Source: Allodiplogaster sudhausi
Taxonomy: Eukaryota > Nematoda > Chromadorea > Rhabditida > Diplogasteridae
Length of the DNA stretch: 64,000 bases
Direction of reading: 5' to 3'
NCBI GenBank assembly: GCA_945643635.1
Contig: CALZFC010000276.1
Span: 1,067,501 to 1,131,500 of the forward strand
In this document: positions 23,221-35,735 of the stretch, piece by piece
How positions within the stretch are numbered: the stretch's first letter is position 1
Layout of the letters: the number at the start of each line of letters is the position of its first letter
Notes under the pieces: generated by a model
Told to the model about the DNA's origin: nothing
Database searches by the model: none
Seen by the model: the letters and a program-made list of their open reading frames with translations, nothing else
Made by a program: the position numbers and the translations under genes

Positions 23221-25019
23221 CTAGCTCCAGATAATGAAACCGACCGCTATCAGCAGCCCTTCGATCTCTCCCTTGGTGCGATGTCTCTTGTGGTGGTGAT
23301 GGTGCTTGTGGCGGTGCGCGTGGGCGTCGTTGATGTTCTGATAATTAATCTCAATTACTAATCAGAAAACATATTTCTGGTCATTTCATTTAATATATTA
23401 ATAATTACAAATCAGCTACACTTTTCTTTCCTCCTACAGAAATTCACAAAGTTTTCCCTTATGCTTGGTTAGGTTATTAAAAAAAAACCTTTAATTGGGA
23501 AAAATGATCGAATCAAACTATAACCAGCTGATGATGCTTATGATGCTTCTTGCACTTCTTCTCTGGTCCAGCCTTGCCCTCCACAGATCCTTTCTTATCT
23601 TCATCCTCCTTCTCTGCCACTCTCTTGCCTTCTCTGTCCTTCTCAGCCTCCCTCTTCTCTTCTCCCTCGTTCTCTGCCACTCTCTTCTCCTCTACGTCCT
23701 CACAACTGCTGTCACTGCTCTTCGAAGAGAATGCCCCTGGAGATGGCTGCTTCCTCTCTGACTTTCCATCCAATGGAGTCTCCGCCACTTTCTTCGTCAG
23801 CTCTTCGAGGTCCTGCAGTTTTAAAGACTTGGTGAAAATAATTAAAACAAACCCGATAAACCCATTATAAAGAGAAGAATAAGCAGAAAGATGAGAGAAA
23901 AAGGCGGGAGTTTGAATTGTCCGCTTTGCCGCTTCGGGTATCCCCTTTTGAAATTCCCGCCTTCCCCTCCCTTTCAGTTCAGGACCTTGCGCCGCTCCTC
24001 CTCTGCCAGCTTGGCCTTCAGCACATCCATAAGTCGCCTCTTTGCAAGTTGCGCCTTTGCATCCGTATCTGCTGTAAAATGCAAATATTTATATTGGAAA
24101 GATCATCAAAATCGAGGGTCATTATTCACTCTTAAAAATAAAAAATTACTAAATTTTTTTCTTCAACTTCATAACTTCTATCCGTGCCAAAATATTATTT
24201 TAAAAAAACGGTCTGACATTTCTTCTGCTCAAGACGTCTCTTCTCCTCAGCAATCTTCTCTAGTAACGGATCGAATGTCTCCTCCATCTGAAAGTTAATC
24301 GATATTAAAAAAAATTAAATACAAATCTATATCTACATACCACACTTAAGTGAAATCATAAAAATACCAGGTCTTTCTTGGAGGGCAAATAGCAATATGT
24401 CCTCTTTAGCTGCAGCAGATAGTCAGAATATACGATGAAGAACAGACATTCATCTCCTCACCGAAATCGCTGCTGTTGTGGAATTGTGCTTCCGCGTTGA
24501 TCTCTTGGCTGCTCCCATGGATCCAGTGGCCGGGGTTCCGCCCGAGCTGGCCAGAGCAGAGTACGGAATGACGTGGCTAGTGGAGGCTTTCTTGGTAGAT
24601 GGAGTCTGAAGATGACATATTTGATGTCTACGAACGATGGCCACGAATCCACCCCATCCTTCCTACTCCCCCCCCCCCCTCTCACCACGGTGTTGACATT
24701 GACGCCGATTTCGCGAGTCGGCCGACGAGCTACCTTCTGCCATTCGTTGATGAATCCATCCACTCCAGGAATACCAGGCAAGCCCTGGAATGAGATGAGA
24801 GAGTGATAGAAGGAGGGAGAGAGAAAGAGAGAGAGAGAGAGATATGAAGAGAAATCTCTCAATTGAAGGAACTTCGCGTTAAATCAAATTTTACAGCCTC
24901 AAGAATGATCTGTTACATCATCTGGAAGAAGGAATACTGACATTATTCTGTAGGATGACATGAAAAACGTAGATGACGAGAAGCAACGCGGCAGCAGAGC
25001 CAATCGCCATCAGAAACAT
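23221..25019 (-). CDS. Unknown signal-anchor protein with coiled coil and His-rich tail
   Basis: Seven exons, minus strand: 25019-24942, 24784-24686, 24605-24462, 24287-24218, 24071-23986, 23812-23525, 23337-23221; 293 residues with consistent phases. The N-terminus MFLMAIGSAAALLLVIYVFH is an uncleaved-type hydrophobic anchor. It is followed by a Gly/Pro turn (GLPGIPGVDGF), a Ser/Thr-rich basic linker, and heptad-like charged helices (EETFDPLLEKIAEEKRRLEQ; AKAQLAKRRLMDVLKAKLAE). Next comes a Glu/Lys-rich stretch and a His cluster (HAHRHKHHHHHKRH), ending in a short hydrophobic GLLIAVGFIIWS. The layout loosely recalls RIC-3-type receptor chaperones (TM plus coiled coil), but no diagnostic motif was seen. 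The His cluster could bind metal. Function unknown. Confidence 0.6.
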
Positions 25020-25974
25020 CTCTTCTTGTATGGGCAGAGAGTGTGGGATACGAGAGAGACTTAGAGAACGAGAGAGGATGGAGAGAGCAGGGAAAAGGAG
25101 ACAACGGCTCAAGGGTTCTGAGAGCGCAAGGAGACACGGCCAATTGCGGCCAACGAATGATGCTAGAAATGACATGGGAGGAAGCGAAGAAGAAGAAATG
25201 CCGAGAATATGCTGACCTTTTGACCTTTACAATTGCTAATTATATGCGCTTAATTAAAATAACTCTGATGGTGAGAAAGGACTAGTAAACTGCCTTAAAA
25301 ATACTATAGTTGCCATCATAAACTAGCAAAATACGAGAAGAGTACGGTAATGAACAAGGAAGTGGAGCAAGCAGAGAAGAGAAGGAAAGAGGAAGAGTGA
25401 GAGCCCGTCCAATCCACAACAATCATAAAAGAAAGAAAGAAAGGAGAGGAGAGTGAATGCCATTTCCACTGGACTAAGCGCAGATATCATGTAAATAACA
25501 TCATAAACAAGTTTGGACGAAAGGTTCAGTTAAAATAATCATCTTAAGCATAACATGCACGAATAAGTCGTCAGTGGGCTTTAGATATTTTGGAATGTAA
25601 TTTAACATTACATATATATGTATATATGTACATTATAAAAACGCAGCACAAATGAAGCCAATAATTTTACAGCGCAGATAAAACTGACTCAGTTAATTGA
25701 GCGGTAATAAAACTACCAGTTAGTTAAATAAGCGAGAGGAAATTATTTATTGGAGGTTATTGACGATTATCGTCGTAGCATAGTACCTGAACATGAATAG
25801 TTATATAAAATTGCATAATTTGCAGCGTCATCTCAATCATTTTCTACTTAATACAAGTGTTATGACAGATTTATTAGAAGCAGTAATAAAATCATACGAA
25901 AGAAATAAAAATTGCTAATATAATTTTTGTGACAAAAAGCCGGAATTGATCTACCTCGTGTTTCTCGAATCGAT
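25020..25974. other. Intergenic between two minus-strand genes
   Basis: AT-rich, with purine-rich stretches near 25036-25100 and 25380-25455 and short alternating TA/TG sequence near 25610-25635. No supported exon. Confidence 0.4.
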
Positions 25975-28060
25975 CTACCCGTTCGTGTTCTCCTCGCCCT
26001 CTTCGGAAGAGCGCGTGCTTCCACTTCCACTGCTGCCGAGTCGGAGAGAGCCAGAGAAAGACGAGGTCAGCGAGCACATCTCCGCCGTCTCCTTCTCCGC
26101 CGCCGCCACCTCAAACAGCGGATGGATCAATCAAAAGTTCAATCCATCTAATTTAGGAACCTTTGCGCTCGTGGAAAAGAAGTGAACACGCAAGGAAGAA
26201 AAAATGGCGCTGGATAACTTAATTGGCTCATTTATTCTCACGTGAATATGATATCATTAACTGATATCACATTCGCGTGAGAATAAATTAACTGATAATG
26301 AGCAGTCCCGGCTTGCGCCATAACAATGCGCAGCCAAGGTTCTAATGGCAAGCAAGATCTTAGAAAGAAGAAAGCAGCACACCGAAAGTGAGACGACTTT
26401 TCACAAACCTCGTCCTGTAGTTTCTTCCACGCTTCGGATGGATAAGACTCGGAAAGCTCGCGAATCTCAGAGCACAGTGCGGCTTCTTCACTGAATAATC
26501 ATAATATTAGAGATTGAGTGCAACCTATATTTAATGGTGTAAATTAACACGACAATAAATTAATTTTTAAGATTTAACTGTCGCCTGATCGATGATTAGT
26601 AGCAAGCATAATTTATCTAATCAAAAGCTTATCTATCTAATCAAAAGCTTATCTATCTAATCAAAGCTTATCTATCTCATCAAAAGCTTATCTAATCAGA
26701 ACGTAGGATAATATGTATCTCATAAAACTGACGTTGACACGCGTCTCTCGAACTCGCTGATCTTGCCTTCGAGATCCTTCTGGTCCTCGAGCAGCTTCTT
26801 CAGCCGAACGAGCGAATGTTCGAGCGAGCTAAGCGCCTGTGCAAGAAAGGGTTCACAATTTACTGTATATTTCATGTAGTTACATTCATTTTCTCGTACG
26901 TATCCGGCCTAGACTTTGAAATACAAATTCTGTTTTAACTCTCACCACCTTGCTTTCTTTTCTCATTCAGTCGACAATGCCACTAATCCCCTGTTGTTCT
27001 ACAAGTGCCTGCCTACCTGGTTGCACCCGCAGTTCTTCGTCTTGAGCGGGGGCGCGCGTGCTCCGGTGGTGTAGGCGTCGAACTCCTCCTTGCTCATGTT
27101 CAGTGAGGTGTGGTTGATGTTCTGCACGAAGTGGAGAGCACCCGAGACCGTCGTGAAGATGTAGGCTGCAGGTAGACAAGCAATAGGGAACACGTATTAT
27201 CACAGTATGCTTTAAAACATGCGATCCTTGCAAATTATAGAGAGAAAAAGCCCACAATACAATGGAAATACCTGGCTCGCCGCTTAGAATTCTGTGTCCT
27301 AGGCCAAATCGCGCGATAAAGTTGAGATTCGACTGTAGCTGAGGTGGATTGCCCTGAAACAGAAGAAAGAAACATTATTTGTAAAAAAAAATACTTTAAA
27401 AACATTACTTAGGAATTCAAAAAATCATAACATCGTTACAGTTTATTTTACCTTACAAAGTGTCTACTTTGCCACACTATGAAAAGCAAATAAAATGACT
27501 CCACCTTGAGTAAGACATAGATGAGAGCAGGAACCAACTCGTCAGCCGAGCCAGGCGCTCCTGTAATCACAGTATTCACTCTCTTTCATTACTCATCCTC
27601 TTTCATTTATTCATTTGTTCTCTCTCTCTCTCTCCTCCCCAACTCTCTCTCTCTCACTCTTTCTCTCTCTCTCTGCCTCTCTCTCTTTCTCTGCCTCTCT
27701 CTCTCTCTCTCCACTGACCGCTCTCCTTGAGTGCCTGGAAGATTCGCTTGGAGCATCGCACAAGACACTGTAGCTTCTCGTCGACGCGTCTCCTTGCATT
27801 GATATCGTTGATCTCGTTGATGGCCTCGTCCAACTCGTCCCGCGCCTGATAAGGAAAGACATTGAAGAAAATGGAGAGAAATCGAAACAAGGATTGGAGA
27901 TCTATGAAATGAAGTCAGAGAAAAAGAAGCTGACGAAGAACTCACCGCTTGCATATTCAGATCAACACGCATTTCGAGAGCGCCATTCGTTACCCAGCGA
28001 AGTTGGCGGATGTGGGCCTGGAGAGAGATGTCTTGCATTTCTTCTTCCGAGCTGAAGAAC

Positions 28061-28096
<36 letters not shown>

Positions 28097-28206
28097 GAGA
28101 GGGAGAGAGATGGAGAGAGAGGGAGGGAGGCAGTGCTGAACAAGGTCGGCGCATGCGCCGTGTTGAGCCCCCCCCCCCCCTCGGAGGAAACAAAGGGAGA
28201 AAGAGT

Positions 28207-28260
<54 letters not shown>

Positions 28261-31200
28261 GTAGTTAAAATACGTATAAGAATAAGACGAAAGGGATTAC
28301 AGCCATGACAGATACATTACTCATATCTACAGTACTCTGCACACTGACAACCAAGTCGCAGCGAAAAGACGGCCGTAGTGGGAGACGCACACAAACTTCT
28401 CCACTTCCTCCATCACCTCGTCGGGACGGACGCGGCTTTCTGGAAAGAAGAGAGGGAGGGAGAGAAGAGATAGAGAAGAAAGAGAGAGAAGAGATAATTG
28501 GAGATAGAAAAGACAACCAGCTACATACTTGCAGATGCCAAGCCGGCGTGGTTGTTGAGGTAGAATGAGATGCTGGAGTAGCATGACTGCACGAGATGAG
28601 AGATCTCTTCCGGACTCAGATGCGACTAAAGAGCAAGTCACATTTACGGCGATATATTATCACTATCTAAATAAACGATCTTTGCACTCGCTTTTATACA
28701 TATTGTAAATACAATTCAACTATTTCATTTCTCATGCAATTTTGTTTATAGATTATTTAATATATCTGTGCAAGCAAAAATAACAAAAATCTAAATACTT
28801 TTATATACCCAGTATATATTAGAACAAAAGTGTCTGGTGGTTGGAGGAGAAGACAAACAAAAAAAGATATATAATGCTAACATCATAGATCGAGTCGTTG
28901 AGTTGGGTAAGACAATTTCCAATAGCCACAGCTGCGCTCGTAGGCACGTATCGAGCGATGAAGTTCTTGAAGTCATCGCGCGCCAGCTGAAAACATTATA
29001 GATATAAGCCCCGCCCACCCGTCCAATCTGAACAGGCTCCGCCCATCCGTCCACTTGCCTGGCTCTCTGGACTTCGATGCCGAGTGCGTGCTGGGAGGTG
29101 AAGGGGAGAGAGGGAGGAGGGTTGGCCGTGGAGTGTCTGGTGGGGGGAGGAGAAGCTGGCCGAGTGGCTGCCTGGCTGCGTCGACGCCAGATTCCCATGC
29201 GAGGCCGAAGACGAAAAGCCAGAGTGCTCGCCTTTAATAAACAAAATGAACATTCGAGATAAAGGTGCCGTAATCGTCTATAAAACAGTATCTCATTTTT
29301 ATCAATAAAAATTAAATTAATTTTCAAACTTCCCGCGCACCTGAAGTCCCGCTGAGACTTGGCGACTTTTTGAGTAGAAAATTGAGCGGCCCGCTCTGCG
29401 CCGAGGAAGTCTTCCCCTTGCGCCGCTCTTCAAAGTTGTTAAAGTTCCGGAAGGCTTCCCTGAAACTGATTATCTCACTCCAGTGTAATACCTAAAGTTT
29501 TAAGCAAAACACCGCAGACCTTTCACATTATAAATATGAATTATAATGGACAGTCGTCATTATCCTTTAATATACAGAACTCCCGCTCACAATCAGATCC
29601 ACGCCTTTCTTACCATTCTAGAGCTTTTGATACCCCTGGTGATCCGGTGACCTCATGCCCTCCGTTCATGACATCGGGAAAAAATGAACTGTCGAACAGA
29701 CCTTATCTTGGTCCTCCCGCGAGCCTAACCCACCACGCTTTCGAGGAATATTTTAAGGGAAACTCCGTTTTCAGCAAAAACCTTGATATCCCCTACCCTG
29801 TTTTTAGGCCCTGGATGGTGAACCTTCTGGTCCATGTGACACTTAAGGGATGGGCCCAGTATGACCATGCATGTCACTGAAAGGCTGGGTTCAGAATGAC
29901 CAAAATAAATGACCCCTTCCATGCCTCCTTCCTTCCCTCGGGGGTACTCTTCGGGGTCAGACTATGAGGCTAGCAAGCTGAAACCACAAGTGCCGTTAGC
30001 CACAACATAATCGAGGATGCAGGGCAGCGAGAAAACAACGACCTCTTCACTCTCTCTCTCTCTCCCTCCTTCTCTCTCTCTCTCTCTCTCCTTCTCTCTC
30101 TCTCTCCTTCTCCCTCCCTTGATTCCTTTCCAGCCTCGCGCCCATGCCACGTATTCCTTCTTCTTTTGCCAAGTCAAAATAATTTCTTCGGTCACAATAG
30201 TAAACAGCCCATCCGTGCCGGACAAATCTCGCTTCACAGAGAAGTTCAATATTCATTAGTAGAAAAAAGAGCCTCATTTCTTCAAAGAAAGATATCCACT
30301 GAAAAATAAAATCCCACAGATCTAAAATATCCGATGAGCTCAGTAGTTGCACTGGGCTCAGGACTCAGACAGACCGTTCATATAGTGAGCCTTTCATTAA
30401 TACACAAAGAAGATGAGCGAATTGAAGTTGAAATATGGCACTGTTAGCATCTAAGGACCAATAAGGACCAGCAGCTGAGAAATTGTGATGGCTAGATTCG
30501 GCCAAGACTTTCCCGTCTGCAATCCTCCTTTAATCTTGGTACATATTCCTAGCTTCGAAAACGAGAAGGGAGCTCGCGTCGATTGGTCTTTTTCCTTCTA
30601 GTCTCTTGCGTATCTCTAATTCTCTCTCACTCTGTCTCTCCTCTCTCTCTCTCTCACTCTGTCTCTCTCTCTCTCTTCTCTCCTTCTTTGCAGACTTCCT
30701 AAGCATTCCACCCCTACTCACAGTACTGATGAATTACTCCTTGGCCGCTGCCTTCGAATGTCCTCGTGCACTTTGCACTTTGCTAGAAGCACTACTTCCT
30801 TCTGGTCAGCACATCGGGAGCGAGAAGGCTTGCGAGCCATTTCTAGAAGAGAAGCAGAGAGAGAGAGAGATAGAGAGAGCGTGAGAGAGAGACAGAGAGA
30901 GAGTACGAGAGAGAGAGATAGAGAGAGCGTGAGAGAGAGAGTACGAGAGAGAGAGAGAGAGAGAGACAGAGAGAGCGTGAGAGAGAGACAGAGAGAGAGT
31001 ACGAGAGAGAGAGAGAGAGAGTGCGTGAGAGAGAGACAGAGAGAGAGAGAGTACGAGAGAGAGAGAGCGTGAGACTGAGAGTACGAGAGAGGTTAAGTGG
31101 AACGAAAATGCAGACTTAGTGAGAATGCCGATATCGCGACGATATTACATGGGCGCTGTGGTCTAGAGAGAGCAAAAGAAACGCAAAGATTGCGTTCGCA

Positions 31201-31334
31201 TGAATGTTCTCCACCATGCTGAGTTGAGGGTAGTCTTTATATCATGGGTTCGCACCAATCACAGCATGGTCTGCAGAATGAGGTAGAGGGAAAGGCAGCA
31301 AGGTAGTTTGGTCTCTCTCTCTCTCTCGCTGCCC

Positions 31335-31365
<31 letters not shown>

Positions 31366-32136
31366 ACCCTGCCTCTCTCTCTCTCTACCCTGCCTCTCTC
31401 TATTTCTCCCTCTCGCAGTTTCTTGTTGCACATCTTTTGCAACCCAATTGGCATCCTTATTTGCCACGTGCTAAGCATGTGACATGATTGGAAGATGACA
31501 AGCACAAAGGTTCACCTCCCTCTTTCCTTCTTGCCTTCCTAGACTCTGTCCATTACTTTCTGTCCTTCTGATGAGGCATGCATAATTCATGCACTAATCA
31601 TTGTATAAAGTGCCTGGACTTTGCTTGCCAGTACAGCTGACATTGTCTCTCTTGCCTTTCTGTTCTCTCTCTCTCTCTTACAAACACGCACTCTCTCTCG
31701 CAGAGTAGTTTCGATAAGCTCTTAGTGCACAAGGCATATCATGAAAACAACTTAGGCCAATATGTCCTTATCGGACATGGGAGAGCCGTGACGAAAGAGA
31801 AAGAAATGAGAGAACGAGAGAGAGAGAAAGAGAGATGCAGAGCACATCAAGATGTAATGGAAGCGATTAAAGAAAGCAGGTGTGGGTTTGTAGAAAAGGA
31901 TGCGCAATCTTTGTAATACTCGGAAAGCGCGGCAATGATACAAAACAGAGACCAAGGGCAAAACAGATACACTCTCTCGGGTTGGCAAGGCCATCAACAT
32001 AATGAATGAGTAGAGAAGGCTTATGATATCGAATTGCAAAGTTGAGAGCAATAAAAAAATAAGATACGAGAGATGCCTTCTTTTATCTTACTGACCTATA
32101 CTAGATGAACTGAGAGTGGAAAGAGGGAATGATAAG

Positions 32137-32175
<39 letters not shown>

Positions 32176-33116
32176 GTGGCATAGATAAGTCGAACGTATG
32201 TGTAATCACAACACTTTAAGGCATTACAAGTACACTTTATACTCCGAGGGCATTCCTGCGGGAATGTACTCTCCGGGAACAGATAAAATATGTCTCTCTT
32301 TCTTCAACCTCTCTCTCTCTCTCCCATTCTAGTAATTAATTGCATGCACTGATGGGAATGGCAATTGCGAAGGAGGCAGTCCTTTTCTGCTTTTGGTAAT
32401 AGCGAGAATGTAAAATGAGTCCAACTCTCTCTTTCACTGCTTAATCTTGCTCGCCCACGCACATCTCCTTTCATCCTTTTCAACTATTTTAAATGTGCGA
32501 AGAGAACAGATCTGATTGTGAGTAAGACTAGTACTCTTCAACAATACATTTATACTCTTCGTCTACAAATTCCACGAGAACACAAAAACACTCCGATCCC
32601 ATCAGGGAAAGCACTACTTCCTCCCTAATCGCTGATGTATTGTGAACGAATATACTGTATTCAAGAGGTTTCGTACCGATTCTTGGCAAAGTCGTTGCTT
32701 CTCTTCTCTTCCGTTTGGAGCAGGCGCCAGCACTGCGAGCAGCGGCCCTCCCATTGAGGGGTGCCGTAGAAGCCGCAGCCATTGACGCATAGCTACAACA
32801 ATAAAAGACAATGTTCTTCCCAACGAGACAATCATGTTCTACCCAACGATACAATCATGTTCTTCACAACGATACAATCATGTTCTTCCCAACGAGACAA
32901 TTATGCTTTTCCCAGCGAGACAATTACGCTCATCCAAATTACGGCTGTCAAGTAGAACATACACTTCCCTGCAACAAGAACACACTGCCTGACCATGTTG
33001 TTGATGCCGCCCATCTGAACTCTCAGTCGATGGCTGTCCTCGCCGTGGCCGGCGCCAGCAGAGCCCCTCCCTCGCCGCGAGGAAGGCAAACTTTTGCCGT
33101 CCGCGTCCGACGCCAT
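25975..33116 (-). CDS. rabx-5: Rabex-5, Rab5 guanine nucleotide exchange factor
   Basis: Fifteen exons: 33116-32994, 32792-32677, 29459-29341, 29231-29059, 28986-28882, 28625-28529, 28439-28352, 28051-27946, 27845-27719, 27560-27505, 27353-27272, 27165-27017, 26836-26733, 26490-26409, 26109-25975; 553 residues, every junction in phase. The family activates Rab5 on early endosomes. Residues 42-70 form an A20-type zinc finger (CVNGCGFYGTPQWEGRCSQC), the ubiquitin-binding module, followed by REAFRNFNNFEERR. The helical bundle and VPS9 domain follow: LRWVTNGALEMRVDLNMQA, SADELVPALIYVLLK, GNPPQLQSNLNFIARFG and YIFTTVSGALHFVQNINHTS. The Asp of SADE and Tyr of AYIFTT match conserved VPS9 catalytic positions. 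A C-terminal coiled coil (SSLEHSLVRLKKLLEDQKDL) precedes an acidic Ser-rich end. Exon 4 appears to end at a GC donor (CCAG|GCAAGT). An AG 8 bases before ATG (ATTGCAG) suggests a trans-splice or 5'-UTR acceptor. Confidence 0.92.
26231..26287. repeat. Near-perfect 26-bp inverted repeat in a rabx-5 intron
   Basis: TTTATTCTCACGTGAATATG... and its inverted copy flank a 5-base loop, with few mismatches. It could be the remnant of a small inverted-repeat element; no flanking duplication was certain. Confidence 0.75.
26608..26698. repeat. Tandem ~21-bp repeat
   Basis: About four copies of CTATCTAATCAAAAGCTTAT with small deletions, in the rabx-5 intron between the exons at 26490 and 26733. Confidence 0.8.
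28056..28260. repeat. (AG)n tracts in a rabx-5 intron
   Basis: Two purine-rich blocks on the plus strand (28056-28125 and 28198-28255), hence (CT)n in the transcript. The first lies just upstream of the acceptor of the exon at 28051. Confidence 0.8.
29460..32676. other. 3.2-kb intron 2 of rabx-5
   Basis: The largest rabx-5 intron. It contains (CT)n at 30046-30118, (AG)n with TACGAGAG interruptions at 30848-31092, (CT)n with CTACCCTGC interruptions at 31313-31412, and (AG)n at 32141-32173. A 114-codon plus-strand frame at 29536-29880 has no recognisable domain or splice support. No nested gene could be established. Confidence 0.55.
32808..32935. repeat. Tandem ~23-bp repeat in rabx-5 intron 1
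   Basis: About five degenerate copies of ATGTTCTTCCCAACGAGACA plus ATC. Confidence 0.8.
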
Positions 33117-34464
33117 CTTCCTCCCTGCAATCTACTACTTCAATTACTGCATTCTGCTTCTTTTTTTTTCATAGATTACAATAGGAAGAGGTGTTATATC
33201 GCAATCTTCAGAAGGAAACTATTACAATTCTTTTCCGTTCAATCGAACGCTTGAAGAACAACTCATGCTCTTTCAAAAGGGACAAGATGAATAGTCAACA
33301 GTGAAATTGTAAACGAAACAATGAATAGAGAAGGCACAAATTAGAATAAATTATGTGCACCAAATTCTATAAAGATGGGAAGGCCGTAAGCTGTCATCTA
33401 ATGAAACAGCAGAAGGGAGTCATGCTTCAATTAAAAAGAACGCGCAGGATGGCAGGAAGTAAGCTGAGTGAACATTTAGCGGAATTAGATGATTAAAATG
33501 ATGGAAGAAGGACAAAAAGAAGGAAGAGATAGAGAAGAGGGAGAGAGAGAGAGAGAGATCGGAACCATGTGAAAAAATAGGAAAAGTTGTCACGCGCTCA
33601 GGAGGACAGGAAATGAGCAATGAAGTTAGGCAGCCCAGCCATGCGGCTCCGTTCACGGATGAAGCTTAGGGATTCGAACGGAAAGCGGATTCTGGATTAG
33701 GGATTATGTCTCCCGATAAAGAAACTCAGAAACTGGCCACAAATGGATCGTCTTCATAAAGGAAATGTCTAAAAAAAATCCCGAGAAATTCAACTTTTCT
33801 AACAAGTGTGTTTAGTGTTTCGGCAAGTGTGAACAAATAAATAGAAGCACAAGCGAAAATTGAAAAAAAGATGGAAACTATTCAGCAATCCAAGTGTTTG
33901 CTCGTGCCATGAGAGAATGAATAGCGCTCCCTGGATTCCTTATTCCCTTTCCCTAGCTCCGCCCTGGGGACCCGAAGGGTTGGGAAGAGGGTGCTATCCT
34001 TGTTGGGCGGAGACTATCGGACTCACAGAGTTCAACGTAGCTTGAGTGAGCAGCTCAGATGCATGCAATCGCGTTGCGATTACGTAATTAAACCAGAGTG
34101 AATCATAGATCATAAGAGTTGTCAATTTTCCAGAAGATAAGCAATTAAATGTTCATACAGGCCAAAATAAGAAAAATAATCCTGAACAGACGGCGGCAGA
34201 AGTTAATAACACTGTTCTCGGCACAGCCACAACACACAACCAAAACAAACGAGTTCGCCGGAAAGAAGACTCAAAAATAAAACAACTACCAGGGAAAGAA
34301 ATGAAACAACTCCCAGGGGTCGTACGAAGTTTTCTGCACGGCTGAAATACATTTAGTGTGCATTGCCGATGAATCGACACAACGCCGAGTGCGCACTATC
34401 CTTGTTGTTGATACTGTATGACACACTATAAATATTCCAATAAAATCAAACCGCATACATATAT
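33117..34464. promoter_or_regulatory. Divergent intergenic region, rabx-5 and coq-2
   Basis: The 1.35 kb between the divergent start codons must contain both upstream regions. A (GA)n tract lies at 33540-33558. A short GC-richer patch is at 33930-34030. No specific factor site is claimed. Confidence 0.4.
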
Positions 34465-34693
34465 ATGCTGCTGGCTCGTCCCTCGTTGTCATGTCTTCTT
34501 CCTGTCTGCTCTTCTCGCTTTCTCCCTCCGGCCGCTCTTCTCTCCACCTCCCTGCCATCGCCGCCGCCACCAAGATGGCCACTGAAGTCGGCCGCCGAGC
34601 TGGTTGCCATGGCGCCCGCGTCCTCTCAGAAATACCTCCGTCTCATGCGCGCCGATAAGCCAACTGGTACGCGATGCCTTCAGAGGTACTTTT

Positions 34694-34729
<36 letters not shown>

Positions 34730-35680
34730 CTTCCTTTCCATCTCCTCGTCCACCCAGGTACCTGGCTGCTCTTCTGGCCGTCTGCGTGGTCGATCGCCCT
34801 CGCTGCTCCAGCTGGCTCGGTGCCAAGTCTCGGCCTTCTCGCTCTCTTCGGCGCCGGCGCCTTTACAATGCGCTCCGCCGCTTGCGTCATCAACGACCTG
34901 TGGGATAGGGACTTTGATCGACAGGTACATTTGTTGTCATTCTAGGAGAATGACAATTGAGTTAGATTGAGAGCGAGAGAACAGAGAAATCAGAGAGAGA
35001 GAGAGAGATCTGAAATTTCCATACCAACTCGCCACAGAACGTGGATGATGCGACAGATAGGGCGGTAGACGACGCTTTCCTGTTTCTGTTTTGTTTTTAA
35101 ATAGGACGGATTGAACCCTTAACCCCCAGGTGGAGCGGACCAAACTCCGTCCTCTTGCGTCAGGCGAGGTTCGCCCTCCACAAGCAGTGGTGCTCCTCGC
35201 CGGTCTCCTCTCCACGTCCCTCGCCATTCTGCTGCAGCTCAGCTGGCCCAGGTCTGTTAGAAAAACGAATGGTCAATTCGGTTGTTAAGTTACTCATGTA
35301 TAATTTTCTGTAAAGCATTTTTTTCATGAGTTGTTAATGCGCGGTTGATACGATTTGAGCGTAAAGTATACGGTAGACTTGAGCATCATCGTGGGCGCCT
35401 TCTCGATGTGCCTCGTCATTGGCTATCCTCTCGCGAAGCGATACACGAACTGGCCCCAGGCCGTTCTTGGTACGAGCATTTCTTCTGACTGAGCTCCGTT
35501 CATTTCCCTTTGTTCTCTGTTTCTTTCTCGCTCCCTCTCTTTCTCTTATCTCTTCTTCTCTTCCCTCTCTTTTCTAACTGTTTCTCCCCCTCTCTGTCTC
35601 CCTCTTCTCACTGTCTCACTCTCCATCTCCGTTTCCTCTCTCTTTCTCTTCTGTCTTATCTCTCTTCTCTCCCTCTCCCT

Positions 35681-35735
<55 letters not shown>

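Noticed and set aside
29536..29880. 114-codon frame inside rabx-5 intron 2
   Set aside because: No recognisable domain, no splice or promoter evidence; considered a possible decayed element but not supportable.
30848..31092. (AG)n block with TACGAGAG spacing considered as a CRISPR-like array
   Set aside because: Units are degenerate and irregular with no unique spacers; an ordinary eukaryotic microsatellite.
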